This document shows positions 1 to 8,390 of a stretch of 64,000 bases of DNA, in pieces; within the stretch, counting starts at the first letter, position 1, and every line of letters starts with the position of its first letter. Below the pieces are notes generated by a model. The model did no database searches. It saw only the letters and a program-made list of their open reading frames with translations, and was not told where the DNA came from. Position numbers and translations under genes: made by a program. Where the stretch lies: positions 62,001-126,000 of the forward strand of contig QFPO01000020.1 of assembly GCA_003241385.1 (NCBI GenBank), read 5' to 3'. Source of the stretch: Rhodanobacter denitrificans. GTDB lineage: Bacteria; Pseudomonadota; Gammaproteobacteria; Xanthomonadales; Rhodanobacteraceae.

Positions 1-371
1 GCGTCCACGTTCAGCTGGATCGCGGCCGTGCGGCCGGCGAGCACGTCACGCTGGAAGTCGGGTGGGACGTCCAGGACGAAGGTGTAGAGCCCGGCATCCA
101 TGCCGGCGTCGGCACGGCTCGCGGCGATCATCGCCGGCGTTGCGAACAGCGGCGGATAGAACGCGCCGGCGATGCGCGCCGACAGCGCCGAGCCGTCCTC
201 GTCGACGATCGCGATCGGCGCCTTGTTCAGCGTGTCGGGCATCGCCGTGGCGGCGGTGTAGACCGAGAACGTGAACGTGTAGACGATCAGCAGCAGCATG
301 GCCGGATCGCGCCACAGGCTCCACAGCTCCTTGACGCCGAGACGGAACACGTTGGCGAGGTGGCGGCGCAT
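1..371 (-). CDS. ABC-2 type permease (YhhJ-like), 3' end cut by window edge
   Basis: The reverse strand is open from an ATG at 369-371 to the window edge, giving about 123 residues that begin MRRHLANVFRLGVKELWSLW and have one hydrophobic segment at about residues 25-43, then a hydrophilic extracytoplasmic stretch. This is the usual N-terminus of ABC-2 permeases of the YhhJ type, which work with RbbA/YhiH-like ATPases and a HlyD-type adaptor to export an unknown substrate. Its ATG overlaps the stop of the upstream ATPase gene (ATGA), so the two are translationally coupled and end the operon phaC?-hlyD-rbbA-yhhJ. The C-terminal part with the remaining membrane segments lies outside the window. 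Family assignment is good, substrate unknown. Confidence 0.8.
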   Translation of the reverse strand, partial: MRRHLANVFRLGVKELWSLWRDPAMLLLIVYTFTFSVYTAATAMPDTLNKAPIAIVDEDGSALSARIAGAFYPPLFATPAMIAASRADAGMDAGLYTFVLDVPPDFQRDVLAGRTAAIQLNVD

Positions 372-3106
372 CAGGAATCCTGTTTCTTCAGCAGCGCGAC
401 GGCGATGCCGAGCACCACCGGTATCGCGGCCAGCAGCGGCCAGAACGAGGACTGCAGGTCGCGAAGTCCCAGCGCCTTGTTGAATACGCCGCGGCTGATC
501 GTGAACATGTAGGTGGCCGGATAGATCTCGCCGATGACGCGTCCGGCGCCCTCCAGCGAGGAGACCGGATCGATCAGTCCGGCGAACTGCACGGTGGGGA
601 CCATCGTGCCGATCATCGTGAAGAACATCGCCGCGATCTGGCTGCGCGTCACCGCCGACGCGACCAGCCCCATGCCGGTGGCGACGATGCCGAACAGCAG
701 GGCCGCGAGCAGCAGCGTCGGATAGCTGCCGGTCACCGGGACGCCGAATACGGTGACGGCGGCCAGGCTCATCAGCAGGAAGTTCAGCAGGGCCAGGCCG
801 ACGTACGGCAGCTGCTTGCCGAGCAGGAATTCCAGGCGCGTGGTCGGTGTGACGTAGAGATTGACGATCGAGCCGAGCTCCTTCTCGCGCACGACCGCCA
901 GCGCGGTCAGCATCGCCGGCAGCATCAGCAGCAGCATCGGAATCACCGCCGGCACCATCGCCGGCAGGCTGCGCACGTCGGGGTTGTAGCGGAAGCGCGT
1001 CTCCACGCCGATCGCGCTCTCCGTCGACAGGCCCAGCCGTTCGCGCGCCTGCTGCGCCAGCCAGAGCTGGTGCATGCCGCCGACGTAGCCCTTGACCGTC
1101 TCGGCGCGCGTCGGCATCGCGCCGTCGATCCAGGCGCCGACCGCCACGTCGCGACCGCGCGCGAGATCGCGGCCGAAGCCCGGCGGTATCTCGATCGCCA
1201 GCGACAGCTCGCCGCTGCGCATGCGGCGGTCGAGGTCGGCGTAGTCGGCGATCGGCGCGTGCTCGATGAAGTAGCGCGAACCGCCGAGGTTCAGCGCGTA
1301 GTCGCTGCTCAGCACCGAAGCATCGCGATCGAGCACGGCGTAGCGCAGATCCTCCACGTCGAGGCTGATGCCGTAGCCGATCACGAACATCAGCAGCAGC
1401 GAGCCGCCCAGCGCCAGCGTGCCGCGCACCGGGTCGCGGCGCAGCTCCAGCGCCTCGCGCCAGAGGTAGCTGAACATCCGTCGCCAGCTGAAGGCGCGGT
1501 GCCGCGGCGCGACGGCCGGGGCCGCGTCGACCGGCACCTCGGCGCCGTTCTCGTCCGCCGGTGTGCCGCCGCCGGCCTCGACCAGGCAGGCGATGAACGC
1601 GTCCTCGAGCGTCTTCGCGCCGTGCTTGGCGACGAGCGCGGCCGGCGTGTCGCTGTCGAGCACCTTGCCGGCGTGCATCAGCGAGACGCGGTCGCAGCGC
1701 TCGGCCTCGTTCATGAAGTGCGTGGAGATGAAGATCGTCACGCGGTCGCGCCGCGACAGCTCGATCAGCAGCCGCCAGAAGCCGTCGCGGGCCACCGGGT
1801 CGACGCCCGAGGTGGGCTCGTCGAGGATCAGCAGGTCGGGCTCGTGCACCATCGCCACCGCCAGCGAGAGCCGCTGGCGCATGCCCAGCGGCATCGCTGC
1901 GGGCAGGCTGTCGAGCACCTCCGACAGGCCGAAGCGCCGCACCATCTCATCGACGCGGACGGGCACGTCCGCCTCGTCGACGTGGAACAGGCGCGCGTGC
2001 AGCACCAGGTTCTGGCGCACGGTCAGCTCGCCGTACAGCGAGAACCCTTGCGACATGTAGCCGACGCGGCGACGGGTGTCCAGATCGTGCGGATTGAGCT
2101 CGCTGCCGAGCAGCCAGGCACGGCCTTCGCTCGCCGGCAGCAGGCCGGTCAGCATCTTCATCGTGGTCGACTTGCCGCAGCCGTTGGAGCCGAGGAAGCC
2201 GAAGATCTCGCCGCGGCGGATCCGGAAATCGACGTGGTCGACCGCGACGAAGTCGCCGAAGCGCATGGTCAGCCCGCGCGCCTCGATGGCCGCCTCGCCG
2301 TCGGCCTCGAGCACCAGCGGCGGAATCTCGACCGGCGCATAGCCGCGCCGGCGTTCCTCGGGCAGCAGCGCGATGAAGGCCGCTTCGAGCGTCGGCGCCG
2401 CCGCGCGCGCGAGCAGTTCGTCCGGCGTGCCGGTGGCGAGCACCTGGCCCGCGTCCATCGCGACCAGCCAGTCGAAGCGCTGCGCCTCGTCCATGTAGGC
2501 GGTGGCGACGATCACGCTCATCGCCGGACGCCGGCGGCGGATCTTCGCCACCAGGTGCCAGAACTGCGCCCGCGCCAGCGGATCGACGCCGGTGGTCGGC
2601 TCGTCGAGGATCAGCAGGTCCGGATCGTGGATCAGCGCGCAGCACAGGCCGAGCTTCTGTTTCATGCCGCCGGACAGTTGCGCGACCGGGCGCGCCAGGA
2701 ACGGGTACAGGCCGGTGCTGCGTGTGAGTTCGTCGATGCGCCGGCGGCGCTCCGCCGCGTCGTGCCCGAACAGGCGTGCGAAGAACTGCAGGTTCTCCTC
2801 GACCGAAAGCGTCGGGTAGAGGTTCTTGCCCAGTCCCTGCGGCATGTAGGCGATGCGCGGGCAGGTCGCGTCGCGATGGCGACGATCGGCCATGCCGCCG
2901 CCGAGCACCTGCAGGTGGCCCTCCTGCAGGCGGCGCGCGCCGGCGAGCAACGCCAGCAGGCTCGACTTGCCGACGCCGTCCGGACCGATCAGGCCGACCA
3001 TGCCGCCGGCGGGCAGGTCCAGGTCGATACCGTCGAGCGCCGCGATCTTGCGGTAGCGCAGGCGGATGCCGCGCAGCTGCGCCACCGGGGGAGGGGCCGG
3101 CGGCAC
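371..3106 (-). CDS. rbbA: Fused double-ATPase/permease ABC exporter (RbbA/YhiH family)
   Basis: A 911-residue protein with two ABC ATPase domains followed by an ABC-2 membrane domain. The first ATPase has Walker A GPDGVGKSS, signature LSGGMKQ and Walker B LLILDEPTTGVD; the second has GSNGCGKST, a deviating signature LPLGMRQRL and LLILDEPTSGVD. From about residue 545 the protein becomes a permease with one N-terminal membrane segment, a large loop and a cluster of segments in the last 200 residues. This is the RbbA/YhiH layout: E. coli RbbA was described as ribosome-associated, while the neighbours (HlyD adaptor before it, permease after it) argue for an export complex. The gene starts 3 bases after the adaptor gene and overlaps the next permease by 4 bases. 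The missing LSGGQ-like serine in the second domain suggests asymmetric ATP sites. Confidence 0.88.
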   Translation of the reverse strand: MPPAPPPVAQLRGIRLRYRKIAALDGIDLDLPAGGMVGLIGPDGVGKSSLLALLAGARRLQEGHLQVLGGGMADRRHRDATCPRIAYMPQGLGKNLYPTLSVEENLQFFARLFGHDAAERRRRIDELTRSTGLYPFLARPVAQLSGGMKQKLGLCCALIHDPDLLILDEPTTGVDPLARAQFWHLVAKIRRRRPAMSVIVATAYMDEAQRFDWLVAMDAGQVLATGTPDELLARAAAPTLEAAFIALLPEERRRGYAPVEIPPLVLEADGEAAIEARGLTMRFGDFVAVDHVDFRIRRGEIFGFLGSNGCGKSTTMKMLTGLLPASEGRAWLLGSELNPHDLDTRRRVGYMSQGFSLYGELTVRQNLVLHARLFHVDEADVPVRVDEMVRRFGLSEVLDSLPAAMPLGMRQRLSLAVAMVHEPDLLILDEPTSGVDPVARDGFWRLLIELSRRDRVTIFISTHFMNEAERCDRVSLMHAGKVLDSDTPAALVAKHGAKTLEDAFIACLVEAGGGTPADENGAEVPVDAAPAVAPRHRAFSWRRMFSYLWREALELRRDPVRGTLALGGSLLLMFVIGYGISLDVEDLRYAVLDRDASVLSSDYALNLGGSRYFIEHAPIADYADLDRRMRSGELSLAIEIPPGFGRDLARGRDVAVGAWIDGAMPTRAETVKGYVGGMHQLWLAQQARERLGLSTESAIGVETRFRYNPDVRSLPAMVPAVIPMLLLMLPAMLTALAVVREKELGSIVNLYVTPTTRLEFLLGKQLPYVGLALLNFLLMSLAAVTVFGVPVTGSYPTLLLAALLFGIVATGMGLVASAVTRSQIAAMFFTMIGTMVPTVQFAGLIDPVSSLEGAGRVIGEIYPATYMFTISRGVFNKALGLRDLQSSFWPLLAAIPVVLGIAVALLKKQDS

Positions 3107-3109
3107 GGA

Positions 3110-4186
3110 TTACTCCGGCACCTTGACCGCGAGAGCGGCCGGCCACGCCACGGTGGGGTCGAGTCGCAGCCAGGCGATGCCGGGCAGGCCGGTCTTGACC
3201 TGTTCGAGGTGCTTGAGCAGCAGTGCGCGGTCGATCCGCGCCTTGACGCGGAACATCAGCTTCTGCCGCTCGCTGGCGGTCTCCACGGTCTTGGGCGTGA
3301 ACTGCGCGACCGAGGCGACGAACGAGACGCTCGCCGGAATCACGTACTGCGGCGCGGCATCGAGCACGATGTGCACCTCGTCGCCGAACGCGACGCGCCC
3401 GGCCACCGTCTCGGGCAGGAAGAACGTCATGTAGACCTCGCCGAGATCGACCATGTTGAGCACGTTGCCGCCGGCGGCGAGCACCTCGCCGGGCTGTGCG
3501 ACGCGGTACTGCACGCGGCCGTCGCGCGGCGCCGTCAGCGTGCTGTCGAGGAGGTCGGCGTCGATGCGCGCGATGGTCGCGGCGGCCGCATCCGCCGCCG
3601 CCTGCGCGCTGACCACCTGCGAGCGCGCGGTGTCGATCGCGGCCGCACCGGCGGCGATCTGCGCGCGCGCCGCGGCCACGGTCGCCTGGCGTCCGTCCAC
3701 CGTGGCACGCGCGTCGTCGAGGTCCTGCTGCGAGATCGAGCCCTTTTCGGCCAGCGCGCGCGTGCGCGCGAAACGCTTGCGGGCCGCTTCCAGCTCCGCC
3801 GCCTGCGCGGCGGCGCTGGACTGCGCGGCGGCGTATTCGCTCTGCCGCTGCACGACCTGGAACTGCGCGGTGCGGACCGCCGCCTGCGCGTTGGCCAGCT
3901 GCGCCGCCGCCTCGTCGCGCTGCGCTTGCAGCACGTCGGTGTCCATGCGCGCCAGCGGCTGGCCGGCACGCACGAACTGGCCTTCCTCGACGAGCAGTTC
4001 GCGCAGGCGGCCGGCCGTCTTGGTGGCGATGTCGATCTCCACCGCTTCGATGCGGCCGTTGCCGCTGACGAAGGCGGCGCCCGGTCCGCGCGGGCGCAGT
4101 GCGTTCCAGGCGGTCGCCGCGAGCACGGCGAGGACGGCCGCGGCCGCGGCGAGGCGCAGCGGCTTTTTCCAGCGGGAGAGGTTCAT
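3110..4186 (-). CDS. HlyD/YhiI-family periplasmic adaptor of the ABC exporter
   Basis: A 358-residue membrane-fusion protein. It opens with a short basic stretch (MNLSRWKKPLRL), one membrane segment at about residues 10-29, a biotinyl-lipoyl-like half (GRIEAVEIDIATKTAGRL), a long Ala/Gln/Arg-rich coiled coil at about residues 75-190, and a second lipoyl half with TAPRDGRVQYR. I chose the ATG at 4184-4186 because AGGAG lies 9 bases upstream; a longer in-frame start at 4264 adds a low-complexity leader and lacks a ribosome site. Such proteins bridge an inner-membrane ABC pump and an outer-membrane channel. No outer-membrane channel gene is visible here. It lies 79 bases downstream of phaC, on the same strand, so it may share the oxygen-regulated phaC promoter. 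Confidence 0.85.
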   Translation of the reverse strand: MNLSRWKKPLRLAAAAAVLAVLAATAWNALRPRGPGAAFVSGNGRIEAVEIDIATKTAGRLRELLVEEGQFVRAGQPLARMDTDVLQAQRDEAAAQLANAQAAVRTAQFQVVQRQSEYAAAQSSAAAQAAELEAARKRFARTRALAEKGSISQQDLDDARATVDGRQATVAAARAQIAAGAAAIDTARSQVVSAQAAADAAAATIARIDADLLDSTLTAPRDGRVQYRVAQPGEVLAAGGNVLNMVDLGEVYMTFFLPETVAGRVAFGDEVHIVLDAAPQYVIPASVSFVASVAQFTPKTVETASERQKLMFRVKARIDRALLLKHLEQVKTGLPGIAWLRLDPTVAWPAALAVKVPE

Positions 4187-4265
4187 CGGCGAAGCTCCTG
4201 GCGAAGTCGATGCGCGCGTGTCGGAACGCGGAGCGGGCGTGGCAGACCGCACGACGGCGCTCATG

Positions 4266-5999
4266 TCATGTCTCCAGCACGTAGCGGCCCGGCGCGTCGT
4301 CGATCGCGGCGTAGCCTTGCGCGCCCATCGCCGGCGGCGCCGTCGGCGCGCCGGAGCGCGCGTCGAGCCAGGCGCACCATGCCGGCCACCACGAACCGTC
4401 CTTGGCCTGGGCGTGCCCGAGCCACTCCTCGGGCGCCTCGTAGGGCGCGTCGGCGGCGCGCGTCAGGATCCGATAGCTGCGATGCGGATGCCCCGGCTCG
4501 CTGACGATGCCGGCGTTGTGGCCGCCCGAGGTCAGTACGAAGGTGATCTCGGCGACGGTCTCGTGGTGCAGCTTGTAGACCGAGCGCCACGGCGCGACGT
4601 GATCGGTCGTCGTGCCGACGCAGAACATCGGCAGGCGGATGTCGCTCAGCGCGACCGGCCGGCCGCCGACCGGATAGCGGCCTTCGGCGAGGTCGTTGTC
4701 TAGGAACAGCCGGCGCAGGTACTGCGAGTGCATGCGCGCGGGCATGCGCGTGGCATCCGCGTTCCAGGCCATCAGGTCGCTCGGCGGCGCCGACTCGCCC
4801 ATCAGGTAGTCACCGACCAGCCGCGACCACAGCAGATCGTAGGACCGCAGCATCTGGAACGCGCCGGCCATCTGCTGCGCGGTCAGATAACCCTTGTCGG
4901 CCATCGCCGCTTCCAGGTACGCGATCTCGCTCTCGTCGATGAACAGCGCCAGCTCGCCCGGCTCGGTGAAATCGACCTGCGCGGCGAACAGGGTCAGCGA
5001 GGCGAGCCGATCGTCGCCGTCGCGCGCCATCGCCGCCGCGCCGATCGCCAGCAGCGTGCCGCCGAGGCAATAGCCGGCGGCGTGGATGCGATGGCCCGGC
5101 ACGATCGTGTTCACCGCGTCGATCGCGGCGTGCAGGCCGAGGTCGAGATAGTCCTGCATGCCGAGGTCGCGCTCGGCCGCGCCGGGGTTCTTCCACGACA
5201 GGCAGAACACGGTATGGCCCTGGCCGACCAGATGGCGGATCAGCGAGTCGTGCGGCGACAGGTCCAGGATGTAGTACTTCATGATCCACGCCGGCACGAT
5301 CAGCACCGGCTCGGGGCGGACCTGGTCCGTCGTCGGCGAGTACTGGATCAGCTCGACCAGCCGGTTGCGCAGGACCACCTTGCCGGGCGTCACGGCGACG
5401 TCGCGGCCGACGAGGAACTGCTCGCTGCCGCGCGGCCCGGCGCCGCGCAGCAGGCGGCGCACGTCGTCGATCCAGTTCCATCCACCGCGCACGAAATTGG
5501 CGCCGCCCTCGTGCCAGGCGCGCTCGAGCACCTGCGGATTGGTCGCGGGGAAGTTGCCGGGCGAGAACAGGTCCAGCCATTGCCGAGCGGCGAACGCGAC
5601 GACCTTGGCGTGGTGGTCCGACACGCCGTCCAGGTCGGACGTCGCCGCGGCCCACCAGCGCTCGGTCAGCAGGAAGGCCTGATGCAGTGGGCCGAACGGC
5701 CACTGCCGCCAGACCGGCGCGGCGAAGCGCCGGTCGTTCTCCGGCGGCTCGACGCAGCAGCGCGCGCCGCCGGCGAGGGCGCTCTCGCGCACGTAGCGGG
5801 CGAACTCCTCGGCATGGTGCAGCGCCAGCGCGAAAAGCTCGACCTGACGGCCCGGCGAGGAGGCCAGATGCGCCGACCAGTCCAGGAATGCGAGCGCCGC
5901 CGATGCCGGCGACAGCGAGGCGGTGGCGCGCGCGAGCGCGGCATGCGCCTGCTGGTCGAGACGCCGGGTTCCATCCTGCGGAAAGATCGTGTCCGTCAT
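4266..5999 (-). CDS. phaC: Poly(3-hydroxyalkanoate) synthase
   Basis: A 577-residue PHA synthase, which polymerises 3-hydroxyacyl-CoA into polyester granules. Visible are the N-terminal PhaC domain (FPATNPQVLERAW, WNWIDDVRR), then an alpha/beta-hydrolase fold with the modified lipase box GYCLGG carrying the nucleophilic Cys, the acid in TTTDHVAPW and the His in TSGGHNAGIV. The length fits class I enzymes (about 560-600 residues) and the protein needs no PhaE or PhaR partner. I chose the ATG at 5997-5999 (MTDTIFPQDG) over a start at 6083, which lies inside the regulatory region. No clear Shine-Dalgarno is present. A perfect FNR box at 6070-6083 lies 41.5 bases before the start point predicted from a -10 at 6042-6047. 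A phaB gene lies 2.4 kb away on the other strand with a similar box. Confidence 0.9.
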   Translation of the reverse strand: MTDTIFPQDGTRRLDQQAHAALARATASLSPASAALAFLDWSAHLASSPGRQVELFALALHHAEEFARYVRESALAGGARCCVEPPENDRRFAAPVWRQWPFGPLHQAFLLTERWWAAATSDLDGVSDHHAKVVAFAARQWLDLFSPGNFPATNPQVLERAWHEGGANFVRGGWNWIDDVRRLLRGAGPRGSEQFLVGRDVAVTPGKVVLRNRLVELIQYSPTTDQVRPEPVLIVPAWIMKYYILDLSPHDSLIRHLVGQGHTVFCLSWKNPGAAERDLGMQDYLDLGLHAAIDAVNTIVPGHRIHAAGYCLGGTLLAIGAAAMARDGDDRLASLTLFAAQVDFTEPGELALFIDESEIAYLEAAMADKGYLTAQQMAGAFQMLRSYDLLWSRLVGDYLMGESAPPSDLMAWNADATRMPARMHSQYLRRLFLDNDLAEGRYPVGGRPVALSDIRLPMFCVGTTTDHVAPWRSVYKLHHETVAEITFVLTSGGHNAGIVSEPGHPHRSYRILTRAADAPYEAPEEWLGHAQAKDGSWWPAWCAWLDARSGAPTAPPAMGAQGYAAIDDAPGRYVLET

Positions 6000-6041
6000 C
6001 GGTCGGCAGCGCGCGGCGGAACGGGGGCCGTGTTGCGATGC

Positions 6042-6083
6042 AATGTAGGCCGGGGCGGCCAGGTGGCGCTTGATGCGGATCAA
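6042..6083 (-). promoter_or_regulatory. FNR/ANR-dependent promoter of phaC
   Basis: Reading on the minus strand, the palindrome TTGATGCGGATCAA at 6070-6083 matches the FNR/ANR/Dnr consensus TTGAT-N4-ATCAA exactly. A -10-like TACATT sits at 6047-6042, so the inferred start is near 6035 and the box centre lies at -41.5, the class II FNR activator position. The leader would be about 35 bases. Confidence 0.75.
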
Positions 6084-6112
6084 GTCCGTGCGCGCGCCGC
6101 AGCGATACGCGC

Positions 6113-6126
6113 TTGACGGCGATCAA
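6113..6126 (+). promoter_or_regulatory. Second FNR/ANR box (TTGACGGCGATCAA)
   Basis: TTGAC-N4-ATCAA, one base from the symmetric consensus. It lies 43 bases beyond the phaC box, upstream of the decayed thymidine-phosphorylase fragment on the plus strand. No good -10 is seen at the matching distance (around 6147-6154), in line with a promoter that has decayed along with its gene. It could also act on phaC from about -84.5. Confidence 0.6.
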
Positions 6127-6171
6127 TCGCATTCCCGCCGCGCTGGTTAAGCTGATGGGAAACGACGACGG

Positions 6172-6530
6172 CATCGCCATGCAGACCTCGCCTCCGACGC
6201 CGCGTGGCGGCGTCTGGGCGCCGCCGAGGGCGTGCTGGCCGCAGGCGGAGTCGGCGGGCGCCTGCGCGCCCGGCTCTACGGCCACGCGCTGGACGAAGAG
6301 CAGTATCTGCGCCTGCTGCGCGACGCCGTGGCCGGCCGCCTGTCGCACATCGAGCTCGCCGCCTTCGTCGCCGCCGAGGTCGGCGAGCACGTCGATCTCG
6401 CGGAGACGATCGCGCTGACCCGCGCGATGGTCCGCGTCGGCGATCGCCTGCACCGGGCGCACCCGAGGGTGATCGACAAGCATTGCGTCGGCGATCGGGC
6501 ACCGGCAGCGCTTGCGCGCGGCGACGCCCC
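6172..6530 (+). pseudogene. Internal fragment of a thymidine/AMP-phosphorylase family gene
   Basis: One frame, open from just after a stop at 6148-6150, encodes about 115 residues resembling the N-terminal third of long thymidine phosphorylases: ARLYGHALDEEQYLRLLRDA, GRLSHIELAAFVAAEVG, LTRAMVRVGDRL and VIDKHCVGD. In intact enzymes the last motif is followed by the glycine-rich phosphate-binding loop and some 350 further residues; here the similarity stops at about 6487 and unrelated sequence follows. No credible start codon or ribosome site precedes it (only a GTG at 6232 inside the homologous part). I read it as a remnant with both ends lost. The FNR box before it suggests the original gene was oxygen-regulated like its neighbours. 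Confidence 0.7.
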
Positions 6531-6573
6531 GGCCGCGATCAGGTCCGGTGCACCGTGGCGAAGCGAGGCGGTC

Positions 6574-6615
6574 TTGACGCCGATCAAGCGGCCCGCGCTT
6601 CGGCGCTTCTACGCT
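6574..6615 (+). promoter_or_regulatory. FNR/ANR-dependent promoter of the beta-CASP gene
   Basis: TTGACGCCGATCAA at 6574-6587 followed by a -10-like TACGCT at 6610-6615. The inferred start at about 6622 puts the box centre at -41.5. AAGGA at 6642-6646 and the ATG at 6654 complete a short 32-base leader. Confidence 0.7.
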
Positions 6616-6653
6616 GGCTGCACCGCGGCGAACGGCAGACTAAGGATTCGACG

Positions 6654-8033
6654 ATGCGCATCCAGTTCCTCGGCGCGGCCGGCACCGTGACCGGCTCGAA
6701 GTACCTGGTGACCTCGCGCGATACGCACGTGCTGGTGGACTGCGGATTGTTCCAGGGGCTCAAGCAGCTGCGCCTGCGCAACTGGGCGGCGCTTCCGGTC
6801 GAGCCCGCGAGCATCTCGGCGGTGATCCTGACGCATGCGCACCTGGACCACTCCGGCTACGTGCCCTTGCTGGTCAAGGGCGGCTTCCGCGGCCCGATCT
6901 ACTGCACGTCCGCCACCTTCGATCTGTGCAGGATCCTGCTGCCCGACAGCGGCCGGCTGCAGGAGGAAGACGCCGGCTACGCCAATCGCGGCGGCTACTC
7001 CAAGCACCATCCGGCCTTGCCGCTGTACACCGAAGAGGACGCGCTGGCGTCGTTGCGCCGCTTCCGTCCGCTCGGCGCCGGTCAGAGCATCGACCTCGGC
7101 GACGGCCTGTCGGCGCGTTTCGACCCGGCCGGCCACATCCTCGGCGCCGCGATCGTGACGCTCACCGGTCAGACGCACCGGGTCGTCTTTTCCGGCGACC
7201 TCGGGCGGCCGGACGATCCGCTGATGCGGCCGCCGTGCGCGATCGAGGAAGCCGATCATCTCGTGGTCGAATCGACCTACGGCGATCGCCTGCATCCGCC
7301 GATCGATCCCCTCGACGAACTCGAAGCCGTGATCACGCGCACGATCGGCCGCGGCGGGACGGTCGTCGTGCCCGCGTTCGCGGTCGGCCGTGCGCAATCC
7401 CTGCTGTTGTGCATCGCGCGACTGAAAGCGGCGCAGCGCATCCCGCGTGATCTGCCGGTCTACCTCAACAGCCCGATGGCGGTCGACGTGACCGGCCTGT
7501 ACCGGCGCTACGAGGGCGAGCACCGTCTGGACACGCGTGAATGCGCCGCGATGTGCCGCGTCGCGAAGTACGTCAACAGCATGGAGGAGTCCATGCACCT
7601 CAACACCTTGCGGCAGTCGATGATCATCGTCGCGGCGAGCGGCATGGCGACCGGCGGGCGTGTCGTCCATCATCTGAAGGCATTCGCGCCGGATGCGCGC
7701 AACACGGTGCTGTTCTCCGGCTATCAGGCCGCGGGCACGCGCGGGGCGGCGATGCTGGCCGGCGCGCCCACGGTCCGCATCCATGGACAGGACGTGCCGG
7801 TTCGCGCCGAGATCGCCGCCTGCACCTCGCTGTCGGCGCATGCCGACCATGCCCAGATCCTGCAATGGCTCCGGCATTTCAAGGCACCACCGCGTACCAC
7901 CTTCATCACGCACGGCGAGCCGGTGGCAGCCGACGCGATGCGCCAGCACATCGAACGCCAGCTGCACTGGACGACCCAGGTGCCCGACTACCGGGACAGC
8001 GTCGATCTGGACGGCGTGCCGGTCGGCGCCTGA
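6654..8033 (+). CDS. Beta-CASP metallo-beta-lactamase fold RNA hydrolase
   Basis: A 459-residue protein with the zinc-binding signature THAHLDHSG at about residues 58-66, further metal ligands in GHILGA (about 160) and FSGDLG, the beta-CASP region with PAFAVGRAQ and YLNSPMA, and the C-terminal SLSAHADH and THGEP motifs. It belongs to the YSH1/CPSF-like RNA metallohydrolase group (established family knowledge); bacterial members near low-oxygen genes are often listed as MBL-fold RNA hydrolases and their substrates are poorly known. The start has AAGGA seven bases upstream. It stands alone under an FNR-type promoter, between the phosphorylase remnant and phaB, so a role in RNA turnover during oxygen limitation is a reasonable inference. 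Confidence 0.85.
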   Translation: MRIQFLGAAGTVTGSKYLVTSRDTHVLVDCGLFQGLKQLRLRNWAALPVEPASISAVILTHAHLDHSGYVPLLVKGGFRGPIYCTSATFDLCRILLPDSGRLQEEDAGYANRGGYSKHHPALPLYTEEDALASLRRFRPLGAGQSIDLGDGLSARFDPAGHILGAAIVTLTGQTHRVVFSGDLGRPDDPLMRPPCAIEEADHLVVESTYGDRLHPPIDPLDELEAVITRTIGRGGTVVVPAFAVGRAQSLLLCIARLKAAQRIPRDLPVYLNSPMAVDVTGLYRRYEGEHRLDTRECAAMCRVAKYVNSMEESMHLNTLRQSMIIVAASGMATGGRVVHHLKAFAPDARNTVLFSGYQAAGTRGAAMLAGAPTVRIHGQDVPVRAEIAACTSLSAHADHAQILQWLRHFKAPPRTTFITHGEPVAADAMRQHIERQLHWTTQVPDYRDSVDLDGVPVGA

Positions 8034-8240
8034 AACGCCCGGTGCCGTAGCGTGCCGGGCCGGTCGAATGCGCGGACCCGCAGCGCGTGCCGCAACCACT
8101 CACTCACCCGGGACGCTGTGAACGGCATGGATCACGCAGCGCACCTGCGCCGACCGAAGCGGCGAGGTGGGGCGGGCAGCGGTAGCGCCTCCCGCCCCGC
8201 GGGCAGGATCGCCGGCCCAGCCTTCCGTCCGCGTCCCGTC

Positions 8241-8282
8241 GTGATTCAGATCAATCGCCGATCCGGATGACTGCGGCACAGT
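8241..8282 (+). promoter_or_regulatory. Near-consensus FNR box and promoter before phaB
   Basis: GTGATTCAGATCAA at 8241-8254 has one mismatch in the left half-site. A weak -10 (CACAGT, 8277-8282) gives a start near 8289 and a box centre at -41.5. About 100 bases of leader follow before phaB. The 357 bases between the two genes otherwise show nothing recognisable. Confidence 0.55.
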
Positions 8283-8390
8283 GCCGACCGGACATTTCTT
8301 CGAGGAAGCCGCCGTGCAGATCAGCCGTCTCAGGTGCATTTCCCCCACCGCGTGCGCGAGGTGTGACGGGCGAGCCGCGGGGGCGGCGCG

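Noticed and set aside
1070..4504. A 1144-codon open frame antisense to the ABC exporter genes
   Set aside because: Composition is His/Arg/Ala/Gly-rich without domains; in very GC-rich DNA the opposite strand of real genes stays open by codon bias.
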